Of a stretch of 64,000 bases of DNA, positions 9,617 to 18,800 are shown piece by piece. The translations under genes were made by a program, and so were the position numbers. Origin of the DNA: Pyrinomonadaceae bacterium (GTDB lineage: Bacteria > Acidobacteriota > Blastocatellia > Pyrinomonadales > Pyrinomonadaceae); the NCBI GenBank assembly GCA_021228405.1, contig JAJQRF010000002.1, positions 1,091,525 to 1,155,524 of the forward strand, read 5' to 3'. Every line of letters starts with the position of its first letter. Position 1 is the stretch's first letter. The notes beneath the pieces are model-generated. The model ran no database searches. It had not been told where the DNA came from and worked only from the letters and a program-made list of their open reading frames with translations.

Positions 9617-10981
9617 ATGAAGCAAAAAATAAAGATTTTGCTTGCTGATGATGATCCTGTCTTGCGAAGATTATTGCCTTCGCAAATTCGTGCGGAAGAT
9701 TTTGACTTTTTAACGGTCGAAGATGCCAGAACTGTTTTAGACGAAATAAAACAGAAGGATTTTGATATTGTTCTGTTAGATGTAAATCTGCCCGACGCTT
9801 CGGGAATCGAAATTTTATCGGCGATACGCCAACAGCAGGAAGCCCCTGAAGTGATTATGCTGACGGCGGACAAATCTCTGCAAACCGGCATCGAAGCGAT
9901 GCGGCGCGGGGCTTACGATTACATCACCAAACCCGCTAATCCCGAACAGGTTGAAGCCATAATCCGCAAGGCTTCGGAAAAACACGACCTCGTCAAACAA
10001 AACGAACGTTTGCGCGTTGCCGTTCGCCAGCAGAACAATATCGACGCGATCGAACCCGTTCATCAAAGTCTGGCAATGCTCCGTGTTTTCAAGCAAGCCG
10101 AAACCGTCGCAAAACTCGATTCGACTCTCTTAATTACAGGCGAAAGCGGAACGGGAAAGGATATTCTCGCGCGCTGGATTCATTCGCAAAGTCTGCGTGC
10201 CGACCTTCCGCTGGTCGCTGTCAACTGCGGCGCATTGCCCGAAAATCTTTTTGAATCCGAGTTTTTCGGACACGAAAAAGGCTCTTTCACGGGCGCAACG
10301 GGGCAAAAGATCGGATTGATCGAAGCCGCTGACGGTTCGACTTTATTTCTCGACGAGATCGGCGAGATGCCTTTGACGATGCAGGTCAAGCTTTTGCATT
10401 TCCTCGAAAACGGAATGTTTCGCCGCGTCGGTGCGACCCGCGACCGTTTTTCAAATGTCCGAATCATTGCCGCAACTAACAAAAATCTGGCGGACGAAGT
10501 TAAAACGGGAAATTTTCGGATGGATTTGTTTTACCGTCTGAACGTGATTTCCTTTCATCTGCCGCCGCTTCGCGAGCGAAAGGAAGATTTGCCTTTACTG
10601 ATCGAATTTTTTCTTGAAAAACTTCGCATTCGTTTCAAACGTCCGAATTTACATTTTTCCGAAAAAGCTCAGAAACAATTGGCAAATCACTCGTGGCAGG
10701 GAAATATCCGCGAACTGCGAAACACTATCGAACGTTCGGTCGTGCTTTCGCCGCACGATCTGGTCGATGAGATTTTCGGGCTGGAAGTTCAAAATCTTCC
10801 TGAAACGAAAAATTATCAAACTTCAAATGAAAATCCGATCACGCTTGCCGAACTTGAAAAACGCCATATCTTAAAAGTTTTGTCGGATGTCGGCGGTCAT
10901 CGTGAGAAAGCGGCGGTTATCTTAGGTATCACGGCGCGCACCCTTTATCGAAAACTAAACGAATATGAAGGCGAAAACTGA
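9617..10981 (+). CDS. NtrC-family sigma-54-dependent response regulator
   Basis: A 454-residue cytoplasmic transcription activator. Residues 1-120 are a receiver domain with acidic triad DDD (11-13), phospho-acceptor D55 in LLDVNLPD and a conserved lysine in ITKP. Residues ~140-370 are an AAA+ domain with Walker A GESGTGKD, the sigma-54 contact loop GSFTGA (a GAFTGA variant) and Walker B LFLDEIGE. The C terminus (~410-454) is a Fis-type helix-turn-helix. Family members open sigma-54 holoenzyme promoters. A matching promoter lies 163 bp downstream of its stop codon, and a hybrid histidine kinase follows, a likely phosphodonor. Confidence 0.93.
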   Translation: MKQKIKILLADDDPVLRRLLPSQIRAEDFDFLTVEDARTVLDEIKQKDFDIVLLDVNLPDASGIEILSAIRQQQEAPEVIMLTADKSLQTGIEAMRRGAYDYITKPANPEQVEAIIRKASEKHDLVKQNERLRVAVRQQNNIDAIEPVHQSLAMLRVFKQAETVAKLDSTLLITGESGTGKDILARWIHSQSLRADLPLVAVNCGALPENLFESEFFGHEKGSFTGATGQKIGLIEAADGSTLFLDEIGEMPLTMQVKLLHFLENGMFRRVGATRDRFSNVRIIAATNKNLADEVKTGNFRMDLFYRLNVISFHLPPLRERKEDLPLLIEFFLEKLRIRFKRPNLHFSEKAQKQLANHSWQGNIRELRNTIERSVVLSPHDLVDEIFGLEVQNLPETKNYQTSNENPITLAELEKRHILKVLSDVGGHREKAAVILGITARTLYRKLNEYEGEN

Positions 10982-11143
10982 CATTTTGTCAGTATATATG
11001 AAATTTTTTCAGATAAATTTTCACATTGACCCTGAATCTAATTGCATAAATTTTTTTAGTTAGATATTAATTATAAAATGCTTCTTAAGTAACTGCTTGA
11101 AAACAAAGAGCCGGAGTAAAAAAAAGAAGGTTGGGTGTATTTT

Positions 11144-11158
11144 TGGCACGGTGTTTGT
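11144..11158 (+). promoter_or_regulatory. Sigma-54 (RpoN) -24/-12 promoter
   Basis: TGGCACG-N4-TTGT: the GG at 11145-11146 and the GT at 11157-11158 are separated by exactly 10 nt, as required for RpoN promoters. Only the final C of the -12 GC is changed, to T. Initiation is expected near 11168-11172. The adjacent NtrC-type gene is the obvious candidate activator. Confidence 0.8.
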
Positions 11159-11167
11159 AACTATATT

Positions 11168-11428
11168 TAAGTGGAAGGACGTTTCCGATACCAAAAATAC
11201 TTTTACGGGGGCAGAAGGATTTGAGGAAGGAAGCGTCTTTTTCCCTCTTTAACTAACCATTTAGAAAGACAATTTAAAGTTGTTTCGCCGTAAATGGGGG
11301 CATTTGCGGCGAAACAATGCGGAAATGTGGGGTTGGGGGTAGCCCACGGGTCCGCAAGGCTCGGTTCCGATTTTGGACCCTTCGGAACCGAGCCGATTTT
11401 ATATGGACGTTTGAAGCGTCCTTTTTTT
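11168..11428 (+). ncRNA. Structured regulatory RNA candidate driven by the sigma-54 promoter
   Basis: From the predicted start to a T7 terminator there are no plausible codons but several stable hairpins: GTCTTT/AAAGAC (11235-11270); a 15-bp stem (11282-11296 / 11301-11315, one G-U pair) with a GGGG loop; GTGGG/CCCAC around a G-rich loop (~11327-11346); a perfect 13-bp stem (11358-11370 / 11382-11394) with GGA in the loop; and a GGACG/CGTCC terminator (11405-11428). The motif GGGGGYA occurs three times (11207, 11296, 11335) and GGA about nine times. It may be a free small RNA or the leader of the kinase gene. No known RNA family is recognised. Confidence 0.65.
11405..11428 (+). terminator. 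Terminator closing the structured RNA
   Basis: A GGACG/CGTCC stem is followed by seven T residues, 40 nt before the best kinase start codon. Confidence 0.75.
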
Positions 11429-11467
11429 GTGGACAATTTTCAATATTTACCGCTATTTTATAAGTCT

Positions 11468-13429
11468 GTGAACTCGCAAAAGAGAATAAAACAAAATTGG
11501 GAAAAGAATTTTTACCAGACCGATCTGATCTTGCAGTCGATCACCGAAGGAATCTGTGTCATCGATTTAAATGGCGAAATTACCTTTACGAATCGGGCGG
11601 CGAAAAGTTTGCTTGGATTTCACCTGAACGAGCTGAACGGGCGAAATTATGAAGAAACGCTCTTTGATCGTCCGAAAAACGAAATCGAATTTTGCCCGAT
11701 CCGTTTCGCTTTGACCGATGGGGAAATTTCGCACGTCAATACGGAAACCTTTTTTCGGGCTGATAAAAGCAGTTTTCTGGTCGAATATATCTGTGTTCCG
11801 CTAATCGAAAAGGATGAAATTATCGGTGTCGTGCTCACTTTTGAGGACATCACCGAACGCCGCGAGATCGAGATCGCACTTGCCGAAGCGCGTGACGAAG
11901 CACTGAAAAACGCCCGCATCAAATCCGTTTTTCTTGCCAATATGAGCCACGAAATCCGCACGCCGCTTCACGGAATTGTCGGAACGACGAGTCTTTTGGC
12001 GGAAACCGATTTGGATAAAAAGCAGAAGAGATATGTCGAAATGCTGAAAACGAGTGCCGACCTTTTGCTTGAGATAATCAATGACATTCTCGATTTTTCA
12101 AAGCTCGAAGCCGGAAAACTCAATCTCGAAATCATCGAATTCGATCTGCGGCAAACGATTGCGGAAGTCGCGGACGTATTCAGGGTTTTGGCGCAAAGAA
12201 AGCACTTAAGATTATTTTCGGAGATCGACCGGGGAATTCCTCTAAAAGTTTCGGGAGATTCAAATCAGCTAAAGCAGGTTTTGAACAATCTTTTGAGCAA
12301 CGCCGTTAAATTTACCGAAACGGGCAAGATCAGTCTTAAAATTTCCTTGAAAGAAAAAAATAAAAAGACCGTAATTTTGATGTTTGAGGTTACGGACACC
12401 GGCATCGGACTCGATCAGGACGCGCGCGAGCAAATCTTTCATCCTTTTACGCAGGCAGACGCTTCGACCACGCGGCGTTTCGGCGGAACTGGATTGGGAT
12501 TGGCGATCTGTCGTGAAATCATTGAAAAAATGAACGGCGAGATCGGGGTCGAAAGCACCTCGGGTGAAGGTTCGCGCTTTTGGTTCACGGCAGAATTTTT
12601 GAACGTTGAAAAGAAGGCAGATGCTTGGGAAACGGAAGAAAAAGTTCGGATAGAAAACAGCGAAATTTGTAATAACGTAAAAATTTTGATCGTCGAAGAT
12701 AACGAAATCAACCGTGAAGTCGCTTCGGCGATGCTCAAAAACCTCGGAATCGAAATCGAATCAGCCGAAAACGGGGCGAAGGCGGTCGAATTTTGTTTGA
12801 AACAGGATTTCGACCTTGTTCTGATGGATTGCCAGATGCCGGAAATGGACGGTTTTGCGGCGGCGGCGGCTATTCGGCAAAGTAAAAAAAGCGGAAAACA
12901 ACCGAAAATAATCGCTTTGACCGCGAGTGCGAGTTTTGAAGAACGTCAGAAATGTTTTACCGCCGGAATGGACGACTTTTTGACCAAACCTTTGGAAAAA
13001 AATAAACTCATAAAAACATTAAATAAATATTGTTTTACCGAAAATCCTTTAGAAAATCTTGACTTACCCGAAAAATTCAGTCAACATTCTCTTGCAGAAA
13101 TCATTGCACCCGAAACTTTAAAGAACTTTCTCGAAATAGAATCGAACGGCGAAGAAAATTTTACGTTTGAGATGATTTCGCTCTTTTGCAGTAACGCCGA
13201 AAACGGAATTGCCGAAATACACGATGCTTTAGAGTCGAAGAACGCGGCGTTTATCCGCCGCAAAGCACATCAGTTAAAAGGAAGCAGTGCTAATCTGGGC
13301 GCGATGAAGTTGGTTGAACTTTTTGATAATTTAGAAAATATAATTCAAAAAGAAAGTCGGATAGAAAGCGAAAATTTATTGACTGAAATTTTCAGGGAAA
13401 TTGAAAAACTGAAAAAAGTGATTTCATAA
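11468..13429 (+). CDS. Hybrid sensor histidine kinase (PAS-HisKA-HATPase-REC-HPt)
   Basis: About 653 residues from a GTG at 11468. The open frame runs further upstream to 11294, but that part overlaps the hairpins and terminator of the structured RNA, so the late start is preferred; no strong ribosome site is visible. A PAS sensor domain covers ~20-130. HisKA follows with H-box [12 protein letters not shown] (His ~161), then HATPase with N-box and G-boxes ([16 protein letters not shown]), a receiver domain with acceptor Asp in [13 protein letters not shown] (~453), and a C-terminal HPt with [12 protein letters not shown] (~599). There are no membrane segments, so it is cytoplasmic. The phosphorelay order matches BarA/GacS/ArcB kinases. 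It probably phosphorylates the upstream sigma-54 regulator or another partner. Confidence 0.9.
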   Translation: MNSQKRIKQNWEKNFYQTDLILQSITEGICVIDLNGEITFTNRAAKSLLGFHLNELNGRNYEETLFDRPKNEIEFCPIRFALTDGEISHVNTETFFRADKSSFLVEYICVPLIEKDEIIGVVLTFEDITERREIEIALAEARDEALKNARIKSVFLANMSHEIRTPLHGIVGTTSLLAETDLDKKQKRYVEMLKTSADLLLEIINDILDFSKLEAGKLNLEIIEFDLRQTIAEVADVFRVLAQRKHLRLFSEIDRGIPLKVSGDSNQLKQVLNNLLSNAVKFTETGKISLKISLKEKNKKTVILMFEVTDTGIGLDQDAREQIFHPFTQADASTTRRFGGTGLGLAICREIIEKMNGEIGVESTSGEGSRFWFTAEFLNVEKKADAWETEEKVRIENSEICNNVKILIVEDNEINREVASAMLKNLGIEIESAENGAKAVEFCLKQDFDLVLMDCQMPEMDGFAAAAAIRQSKKSGKQPKIIALTASASFEERQKCFTAGMDDFLTKPLEKNKLIKTLNKYCFTENPLENLDLPEKFSQHSLAEIIAPETLKNFLEIESNGEENFTFEMISLFCSNAENGIAEIHDALESKNAAFIRRKAHQLKGSSANLGAMKLVELFDNLENIIQKESRIESENLLTEIFREIEKLKKVIS

Positions 13430-13449
13430 ATATTGAAAGTGGAAAGGGT

Positions 13450-14004
13450 ATGAAAGTGGAAAAAAAGAAAAGCTCTGTTGAAACGCAGGAAGACGGAAAT
13501 ATAGATAAGATTCGCGACATTCTTTTCGGGTCGCAGTCGCGCGATTTTGAACGCCGTTTCAACCGTATGGAAGAACGTCTTTCAAACGAAGTTGCCGAAA
13601 TGCGCGACGAAACCCGCAAAAGACTCGACGCGCTCGAAGAATATATCAAATCCGAAGTGAAATCGTTGACCGAAAGATTGGTCAACGAACAAAATTCGCG
13701 TGCCGATGCGGTCAAGGAATTGTCGGGCGAATTAAAGGATTTGTCGCATAATTTCGATAAAAAAGTCACGAATTTGAATGAACAATCGGCGAAATCGGAA
13801 AGCGATCTGCGCCAGCAGATTTTGACGCAATCGAAAAATCTGACCGATGAAATCCAGAAACGTCACAATGAATTGCTTGCGTCATTACAGCGCGAATCGA
13901 CCGAGATTCGCGACGACAAAGCCGACCGCCACGCGCTTGCCGAACTTTTTACGGAAATGGCAATGCGTCTGACAAACGATTTTCATTTACCCGAAGCAGA
14001 ATAA
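13450..14004 (+). CDS. Coiled-coil protein of the kinase-GTPase cluster
   Basis: A 184-residue soluble protein dominated by heptads (residues ~25-165: RRFNRMEERL, MRDETRKRLDALEEY). The N terminus is short and disordered. This family commonly precedes an OmpA-like membrane protein and a Rab-like GTPase in bacteria, and here both follow on the same strand. A structural or adaptor role is inferred. An AAAGGG purine run lies just before the ATG. Confidence 0.75.
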   Translation: MKVEKKKSSVETQEDGNIDKIRDILFGSQSRDFERRFNRMEERLSNEVAEMRDETRKRLDALEEYIKSEVKSLTERLVNEQNSRADAVKELSGELKDLSHNFDKKVTNLNEQSAKSESDLRQQILTQSKNLTDEIQKRHNELLASLQRESTEIRDDKADRHALAELFTEMAMRLTNDFHLPEAE

Positions 14005-14097
14005 ATTTGTCGAAACCACAAAAGATTCAGGATTTGTGAATGCGGATTTCGGATTCGGTTTATGAAACTCCCAAACCCGAAATCCCGAATTTGAAAA

Positions 14098-15447
14098 ATG
14101 CCCTCGGGAACATTACAAAAAGAAACAGCGGAAGTTTCGTCAGAAAACGGCGAAAATCCACAGTTTTATTCAAAAACCGAAGAAATTTTAGAAAAAACGA
14201 ACGCCGACGCACTCAGCGAGATCAGAAAAATTCTGGTTCAGCCTGAAGAAGTCGGCGAAGTTTTGCCTTCCGCCTTTCAAAAAAGCTCGAAAAGCGACAA
14301 AAAACTTGCCGAAGCGACTTTACCGATAGTCGAAGAAAACATCCGGCAATCGGTTCAGCGCGACCCGAAAATTTTGGCGGAAGCCCTTTTCCCCGTGATC
14401 GGTCCGGCGATTCGGAAAGCGATTGCCGAAGCCCTCGGCGCGATGGTCCAGTCGCTCAATCAAACTCTCGAACAGAGCGTCAGCCCGAAAGGGTTGCGCT
14501 GGCGTATCGAGGCGTGGCAAACGGGCAAGCCTTTCGGCGAGATCGTGATGCTCAACACGCTTCTCTACCGCGTCGAACAGATATTTTTGATTCACAAAAA
14601 AACGGGAATTTTACTGCAATATGCCGCGCTCGATTCGGAAGAAAATAAAGATGCCGATATGGTTTCGGCGATGCTCACGGCAATTCAGGATTTCGTTCAC
14701 GATTCGTTCAACGAATCCGAAGATGCAACGCTCGACGCGCTTCGCGTGCGCGACCTGAGCGTTTGGGTCGAACACAGCCCCGATGCGATCCTAGCCGCCG
14801 TCATTCGCGGAAACGCGCCGCTGACCTTGCGCAAAACATTTATCGAAGCGATCGAAAGAGTCCAGTTTCAATACGAAAACGAGCTGGACAATTTTCGCGG
14901 CGAAACGAAAACTTTCGAGCCTTCAAAACCGATCTTGCAGGAATGTCTGCAAATGCAGGTTGGCGAAGAAGGCAAGCCGAAATCGAAAATATTCACGCCT
15001 TTTAACTTTTTGGCGGGAAGCCTCGTTTTGCTGTTTATCATCGGCGGATTTTTTTTCGTGCGGGATTACCGTCGATGGTCAAATTATCTGGAACGGCTAG
15101 ATTCCGAACCGGGAATTGTCGTGACGGAAACGAAGCGCGGATTTTTCCGGCATGAAGTTGAAGGTTTGCGCGATGAAATGGCAGTAAATCCCGAAACGTT
15201 GTTGGCTGAATACGGCTATGAACCGTCGAATGTAAAATCGAATTGGAAAGGTTATCAGGATTTGAGCCCGCAATTCGTTCTGGAAAGGGCGAAAAAGATT
15301 CTGAATCCGCCGCCGACCGCTCAATTAAGCCTTGAAGACGGCGTTCTGATCGTGCGCGGAACGGCGGAAAACAGTTGGTATCTGGAAGCGCGGAACATTG
15401 CCAAAGGAATGGCGGGAATTTCAAAATTCAAGGTCGTGCGCGAATAA
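14098..15447 (+). CDS. Membrane protein of the Rab-like GTPase cluster (BON-like C terminus)
   Basis: A 449-residue protein. The N-terminal ~300 residues are soluble, with a conserved-looking segment (MVSAMLTAIQDFVHDSF ... VIRGNAPLTLRK) that I know from OmpA-family neighbours of small GTPases. One membrane helix lies at ~303-323, followed by a ~125-residue domain ending in a BON/OmpA-like alpha-beta fold (SLEDGVLIVRGTAENSW). The GTPase starts 6 bp after its stop codon. It probably links the envelope to the cytoplasmic GTPase. The biological output is not known. Confidence 0.75.
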   Translation: MPSGTLQKETAEVSSENGENPQFYSKTEEILEKTNADALSEIRKILVQPEEVGEVLPSAFQKSSKSDKKLAEATLPIVEENIRQSVQRDPKILAEALFPVIGPAIRKAIAEALGAMVQSLNQTLEQSVSPKGLRWRIEAWQTGKPFGEIVMLNTLLYRVEQIFLIHKKTGILLQYAALDSEENKDADMVSAMLTAIQDFVHDSFNESEDATLDALRVRDLSVWVEHSPDAILAAVIRGNAPLTLRKTFIEAIERVQFQYENELDNFRGETKTFEPSKPILQECLQMQVGEEGKPKSKIFTPFNFLAGSLVLLFIIGGFFFVRDYRRWSNYLERLDSEPGIVVTETKRGFFRHEVEGLRDEMAVNPETLLAEYGYEPSNVKSNWKGYQDLSPQFVLERAKKILNPPPTAQLSLEDGVLIVRGTAENSWYLEARNIAKGMAGISKFKVVRE

Positions 15448-15452
15448 ATTGT

Positions 15453-15956
15453 ATGCTTTTGCAAAAGAAAATCTGTATGCTCGGCGCAACGGGCGTTGGC
15501 AAAACGAGCCTTGTGCGGCGTTTTGTGCAGAGTATTTATTCGGAAAAATATCACACGACGCTCGGCGTAAAGATCGATAAAAAAACAGTTAACATCGAAG
15601 AAAACGAAGTCACGCTTTTGTTGTGGGATTTACAGGGCGAAGACGGCACTTTCAAGATTCGTCCGGCATTTTTGCGCGGTGCTTCGGGTTATCTGCTGGT
15701 CATCGACCTGACGCGCCACGAAACGCTTGTGACCGCATTTTCGATTCAAAAAATGGTCGAAAGAGAAGTCGGCAAACTTCCGTTTCTGGTGCTTCTAAAC
15801 AAAAATGATCTGACCGAAGATTTTGAAATTACGGACGAAGAAATCGTCGATCTCGCGCAATACGATTGGAAAATTTTGCGTTCGAGTGCAAAAGACGGCG
15901 AAAACGTCGAAGAAGCGTTTCAAGTGCTGACAAAGGAAATGCTGAAAGCTATTTGA
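15453..15956 (+). CDS. Small Rab/Roc-like GTPase
   Basis: A 167-residue GTPase. The P-loop GATGVGKTS (residues ~10-18), a switch-I threonine in YHTTLG, WDLQGED in place of the Ras DTAGQE motif, NKND (G4) and SSAKDG (G5) are all visible. The residue matching Ras Gln61 is Glu, so intrinsic hydrolysis may be slow or need a partner, as in other bacterial Roc/MglA-like proteins. It is the last gene of a co-directional cluster with the coiled-coil and membrane proteins, suggesting a membrane-associated switch. Confidence 0.88.
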   Translation: MLLQKKICMLGATGVGKTSLVRRFVQSIYSEKYHTTLGVKIDKKTVNIEENEVTLLLWDLQGEDGTFKIRPAFLRGASGYLLVIDLTRHETLVTAFSIQKMVEREVGKLPFLVLLNKNDLTEDFEITDEEIVDLAQYDWKILRSSAKDGENVEEAFQVLTKEMLKAI

Positions 15957-16008
15957 ATCATTTCGGATTTGCCGAAAGCAAAAGTTTTTTCTAAACTAAT
16001 AAAGTTTT

Positions 16009-16081
16009 GCCCCTGTAGCTCAACGGTTAGAGCAGAGGACTCATAATCCTTTGGTTGGGGGTTCAAATCCCTCCGGGGGCA
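16009..16081 (+). tRNA. ileX: tRNA-Ile2 (anticodon CAU)
   Basis: A complete 73-nt cloverleaf: acceptor GCCCCTG/CGGGGGC, D stem GCTC/GAGC, anticodon loop CTCATAA and T arm GGGGGTTCAAATCCCTC. The anticodon is CAU. The ACTCATAATC context matches bacterial tRNA-Ile2, whose C34 is changed to lysidine to read AUA, rather than tRNA-Met. CCA is not encoded. Phage genes begin about 140 bp downstream, so this tRNA is a likely attachment site. Confidence 0.9.
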
Positions 16082-16097
16082 TCTAAGGCAAGATAAG

Positions 16098-16143
16098 CAA
16101 AAGAGCCTGATTTACGGAATTACCGTATTTTCAGGCTCTTTTG
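16098..16143. terminator. Bidirectional terminator between tRNA and prophage
   Basis: A 13-bp perfect stem (CAAAAGAGCCTGA / TCAGGCTCTTTTG) has a nested TACGG/CCGTA hairpin, with A- and T-runs on the two sides. Confidence 0.9.
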
Positions 16144-16157
16144 TTTATCCGAAGTTA

Positions 16158-16196
16158 ATCGGATAGAGCGGATAAATCGGATAGAAAGGATAAGCT
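16158..16196. repeat. Four short direct repeats beside the tRNA (GGATA-type)
   Basis: The word (C/A)GGATARA occurs four times, spaced 9-10 bp apart, between the tRNA terminator and the last phage tail gene. This could be a protein-binding array such as integrase arm sites. No matching array is seen at the right end of the window. Confidence 0.45.
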
Positions 16197-16219
16197 TGGA
16201 CTCCGTTTGGAAACGGTTT

Positions 16220-18343
16220 TTAGACTTCGTAAATTTCCAGATTCGTATTGACGCGCTGGTTCGGCGTTCCCAGATTTTCCAGATTGATCGTAAAGCCTTC
16301 GATGACGAATTTTCCGAAAGCCTCGCCGTTTCGATTGTAAAGCGTGAGGAACGTGCCGCGCTCGATTGATTCATCGAAGCCGATTGCCGTCACGCTACCG
16401 CTGTGTTTTTTATCGTTACGGCGTTTCAGGATTCGTTTGCAAAGCGGTTTGGCGAATTCAAGCGGAACAATGCCGGCAGCAAAATTCTCGATGGCTTTTC
16501 CCGTCCGCGCGGTCAATCCTTCTTTCAAAATCAGCAGTCTTTTTTGCTTACTACCCGCATTGTTCAAAGTCGCATCGCCGTTGCGCGGTTCGGACGCAAC
16601 GTTTGAGGTCGCATTACGCAGATGATCGACGGTCGAGATTCTGACTTGATAACGATTCGGACCTAAGGGGAGCATCGTCTCCGTGACGGTTTTAATGACA
16701 CCGAATTCGGTCGTCATATTAACACTGAGATTTCCCGCTTTATTCGCATCGAGATAATCTTGCTTGAAAGGTTCATCAAAATAGGTATTTTCGGAATCGA
16801 CGGCAATCAGTCCGCGTATTTGAGTGACGATCTTCTCCTGATAATAGCGTTTCGGCTGATTCGGATCCGTGCGGTAAAAGATTTCCTGATTCTCTTCACG
16901 CACGGTCAGCAGCACTTTTGCGCCGTCGTCTTCAACGTATGGTACGAGCGTTTCAACCTGCCGCAAAGTTCCTTTTCTTTTTCCGCTCGAGTCGAAATTG
17001 TGAGTTTCGGTTTCACGTCCGATCAAAAATAAAAAATTGTCGTAAGTCGAGCGGACCTCTTTCAGAAGTTCCGTTCTCAAAACTAAATTCGGATCGGACG
17101 TGTTTTTCCAATCGCGGTAAGTGCGAACCGTTTCTGTTTTGACGTAATTGGATGCGCCGTAACTGCCTGATTCTTCGACGACAGCGGACAAAACGCGATC
17201 GGTGAAGTAATTCGCATTTGCCGAAGAATCGACATAATTCAATAAAAAGCCGTCCAAAGCGCGTTGGCTTTCAATGCGAAGGTTGACACTTGCCAGCTTC
17301 GCGAGCGGAAGTCCGGTCGGCTCGAAATCTTCGGGAATCGCCGCCGTTTTGTCTAAAATCCAAAGCACATTGCCGGCGTGAAAGAAAAGCGGCTCGAACG
17401 CGCCCAAAATGCCCGAAAGACTTTCTAAAAAGGAACTCGTGATCGGGAAATCAAGGCGATCAATCTCAAAATTCGGAATGTTGGTATTTATCGACGACAC
17501 TCCCAGATTTTTGCGGATTTGCGGCAAAATCTTATAAAACGTCAAGTAATTGATGGCGACGGCGTTCGTGCCGACAAAACCACCCGATTCAATTGGAATC
17601 GTTTCGATTTCCGACGCTTTGAATTCAGTTTTGAGCGGATCGTAAAAAACGATATTTTCGGCAGGGAATCGATTCAGCTTGTCGGCGATGGGCGCGAGCG
17701 TTCCGAATGTAAGCTCGTCGTTCGGCGCGGAATTTCCCCAGGTAATCGAAAAACTTCTTTCGTCGAGAACGCCCGTTTCGAGGATCGTCGTCCAAATGAG
17801 ATTATCCGATGGCGTTGCGGCGCGTCCGAGCTGGAATTTATAACTTTTCGCCGGCGTGACGAGCGAAATATCTTTTTTTGCTAATTGTAGCCGGACACGT
17901 TTTCCGATCACGCCGCGCGGTGATTCGACTGTTGCCGCCGAGATCGGAATCTCCACGTTGTCGGCGAAAAGCCGCGCCCGGTAAACACGCGATGAAAATG
18001 CGCCGCTCGATATTTCCGTCAATATCGGCGGCGGTTCGCTCAATCGAAGTTTTACTTCAGGTGTCAGATCGCCGCCTAAAGTAAAACGCGGATTGAGCGA
18101 CATTTCACGGTAACGCGACGGAAAAATATCGCCGCCGATATTGACGGAAATATCGAGCGGATAAAAAACACGTCTGGATTTGATCGTAAAATCGACCTCG
18201 GCACTTGAACTTAACACGGCATCGATTTCCGATAATAAACGCCTTGTGCGGATTTCATAATTTGCCGTCACGCTGAAATCGAGCGTCACGTCTAAAACGT
18301 AATCGCTCGATTCGCCGCCCAGAAGTGTAATGAGAGTTCCCAT
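16220..18343 (-). CDS. Phage tail-tip / baseplate hub-like protein
   Basis: A 707-residue beta-rich protein, the last gene of the late operon. It has alternating short strands, many S/T/N residues and a middle helical part, as in siphovirus hub or tail-associated proteins. No enzymatic motif is seen. It starts 1 bp after the stop codon of the preceding tail gene. The assignment rests on position and composition. Confidence 0.6.
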   Translation of the reverse strand: MGTLITLLGGESSDYVLDVTLDFSVTANYEIRTRRLLSEIDAVLSSSAEVDFTIKSRRVFYPLDISVNIGGDIFPSRYREMSLNPRFTLGGDLTPEVKLRLSEPPPILTEISSGAFSSRVYRARLFADNVEIPISAATVESPRGVIGKRVRLQLAKKDISLVTPAKSYKFQLGRAATPSDNLIWTTILETGVLDERSFSITWGNSAPNDELTFGTLAPIADKLNRFPAENIVFYDPLKTEFKASEIETIPIESGGFVGTNAVAINYLTFYKILPQIRKNLGVSSINTNIPNFEIDRLDFPITSSFLESLSGILGAFEPLFFHAGNVLWILDKTAAIPEDFEPTGLPLAKLASVNLRIESQRALDGFLLNYVDSSANANYFTDRVLSAVVEESGSYGASNYVKTETVRTYRDWKNTSDPNLVLRTELLKEVRSTYDNFLFLIGRETETHNFDSSGKRKGTLRQVETLVPYVEDDGAKVLLTVREENQEIFYRTDPNQPKRYYQEKIVTQIRGLIAVDSENTYFDEPFKQDYLDANKAGNLSVNMTTEFGVIKTVTETMLPLGPNRYQVRISTVDHLRNATSNVASEPRNGDATLNNAGSKQKRLLILKEGLTARTGKAIENFAAGIVPLEFAKPLCKRILKRRNDKKHSGSVTAIGFDESIERGTFLTLYNRNGEAFGKFVIEGFTINLENLGTPNQRVNTNLEIYEV

Positions 18344-18344
18344 C

Positions 18345-18800
18345 TTATGTTTCGATTTTGCAAACCGCCGTCAAATAACGCAGATTTTCCGTTGCCGCGT
18401 CAACATCGATTGAAATCAGATCGCCCGCGCTGACCGGAATTGAAACTGTTTTTTCGACCGAATACGTTCCGCTTGTAATTTTCGGACGATCTGCCGAAGT
18501 CGGAAAGATCGTCGCTAAATTTGCGGTGCGCGTTCCTTTATTGACATCGAAGGTGACATCCGATGCCACATTATCGGGCGAAAAGAGCGTAATTTTCGTG
18601 AGCATTCCGGGACGCGTGACGCGAAACTCGAAAACGCGCGTAACGGGAAAACTCGTTAATAGTTTTGAAGAAACCTGTTCTAAATAGATCACGGGATCAC
18701 CTTGCGGCACGGCACGATTGCCGACCGCTAACACGAACTTGATACGCACGGCTTTTGCCGCACTTAAAATCTGATTTGTCTGAATCGGGATCGTTGCCAT
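18345..18800 (-). CDS. Phage tail structural protein (151 aa)
   Basis: A beta-sandwich-like protein with alternating hydrophobic strands (VFEFRVTRPGMLTKITLF) and no enzymatic motif. It is packed in the tail operon: the preceding gene's TAA is immediately followed by this ATG (TAAATG at 18798-18803). It is probably a minor tail or fibre-base component. Confidence 0.6.
   Translation of the reverse strand: MATIPIQTNQILSAAKAVRIKFVLAVGNRAVPQGDPVIYLEQVSSKLLTSFPVTRVFEFRVTRPGMLTKITLFSPDNVASDVTFDVNKGTRTANLATIFPTSADRPKITSGTYSVEKTVSIPVSAGDLISIDVDAATENLRYLTAVCKIET

Noticed and set aside
11294..11467. Upstream extension of the hybrid kinase frame to an ATG at 11294
   Set aside because: The extension runs through the hairpins and the T7 terminator of the structured RNA and translates to unlikely G/F-rich sequence; there is no ribosome site.
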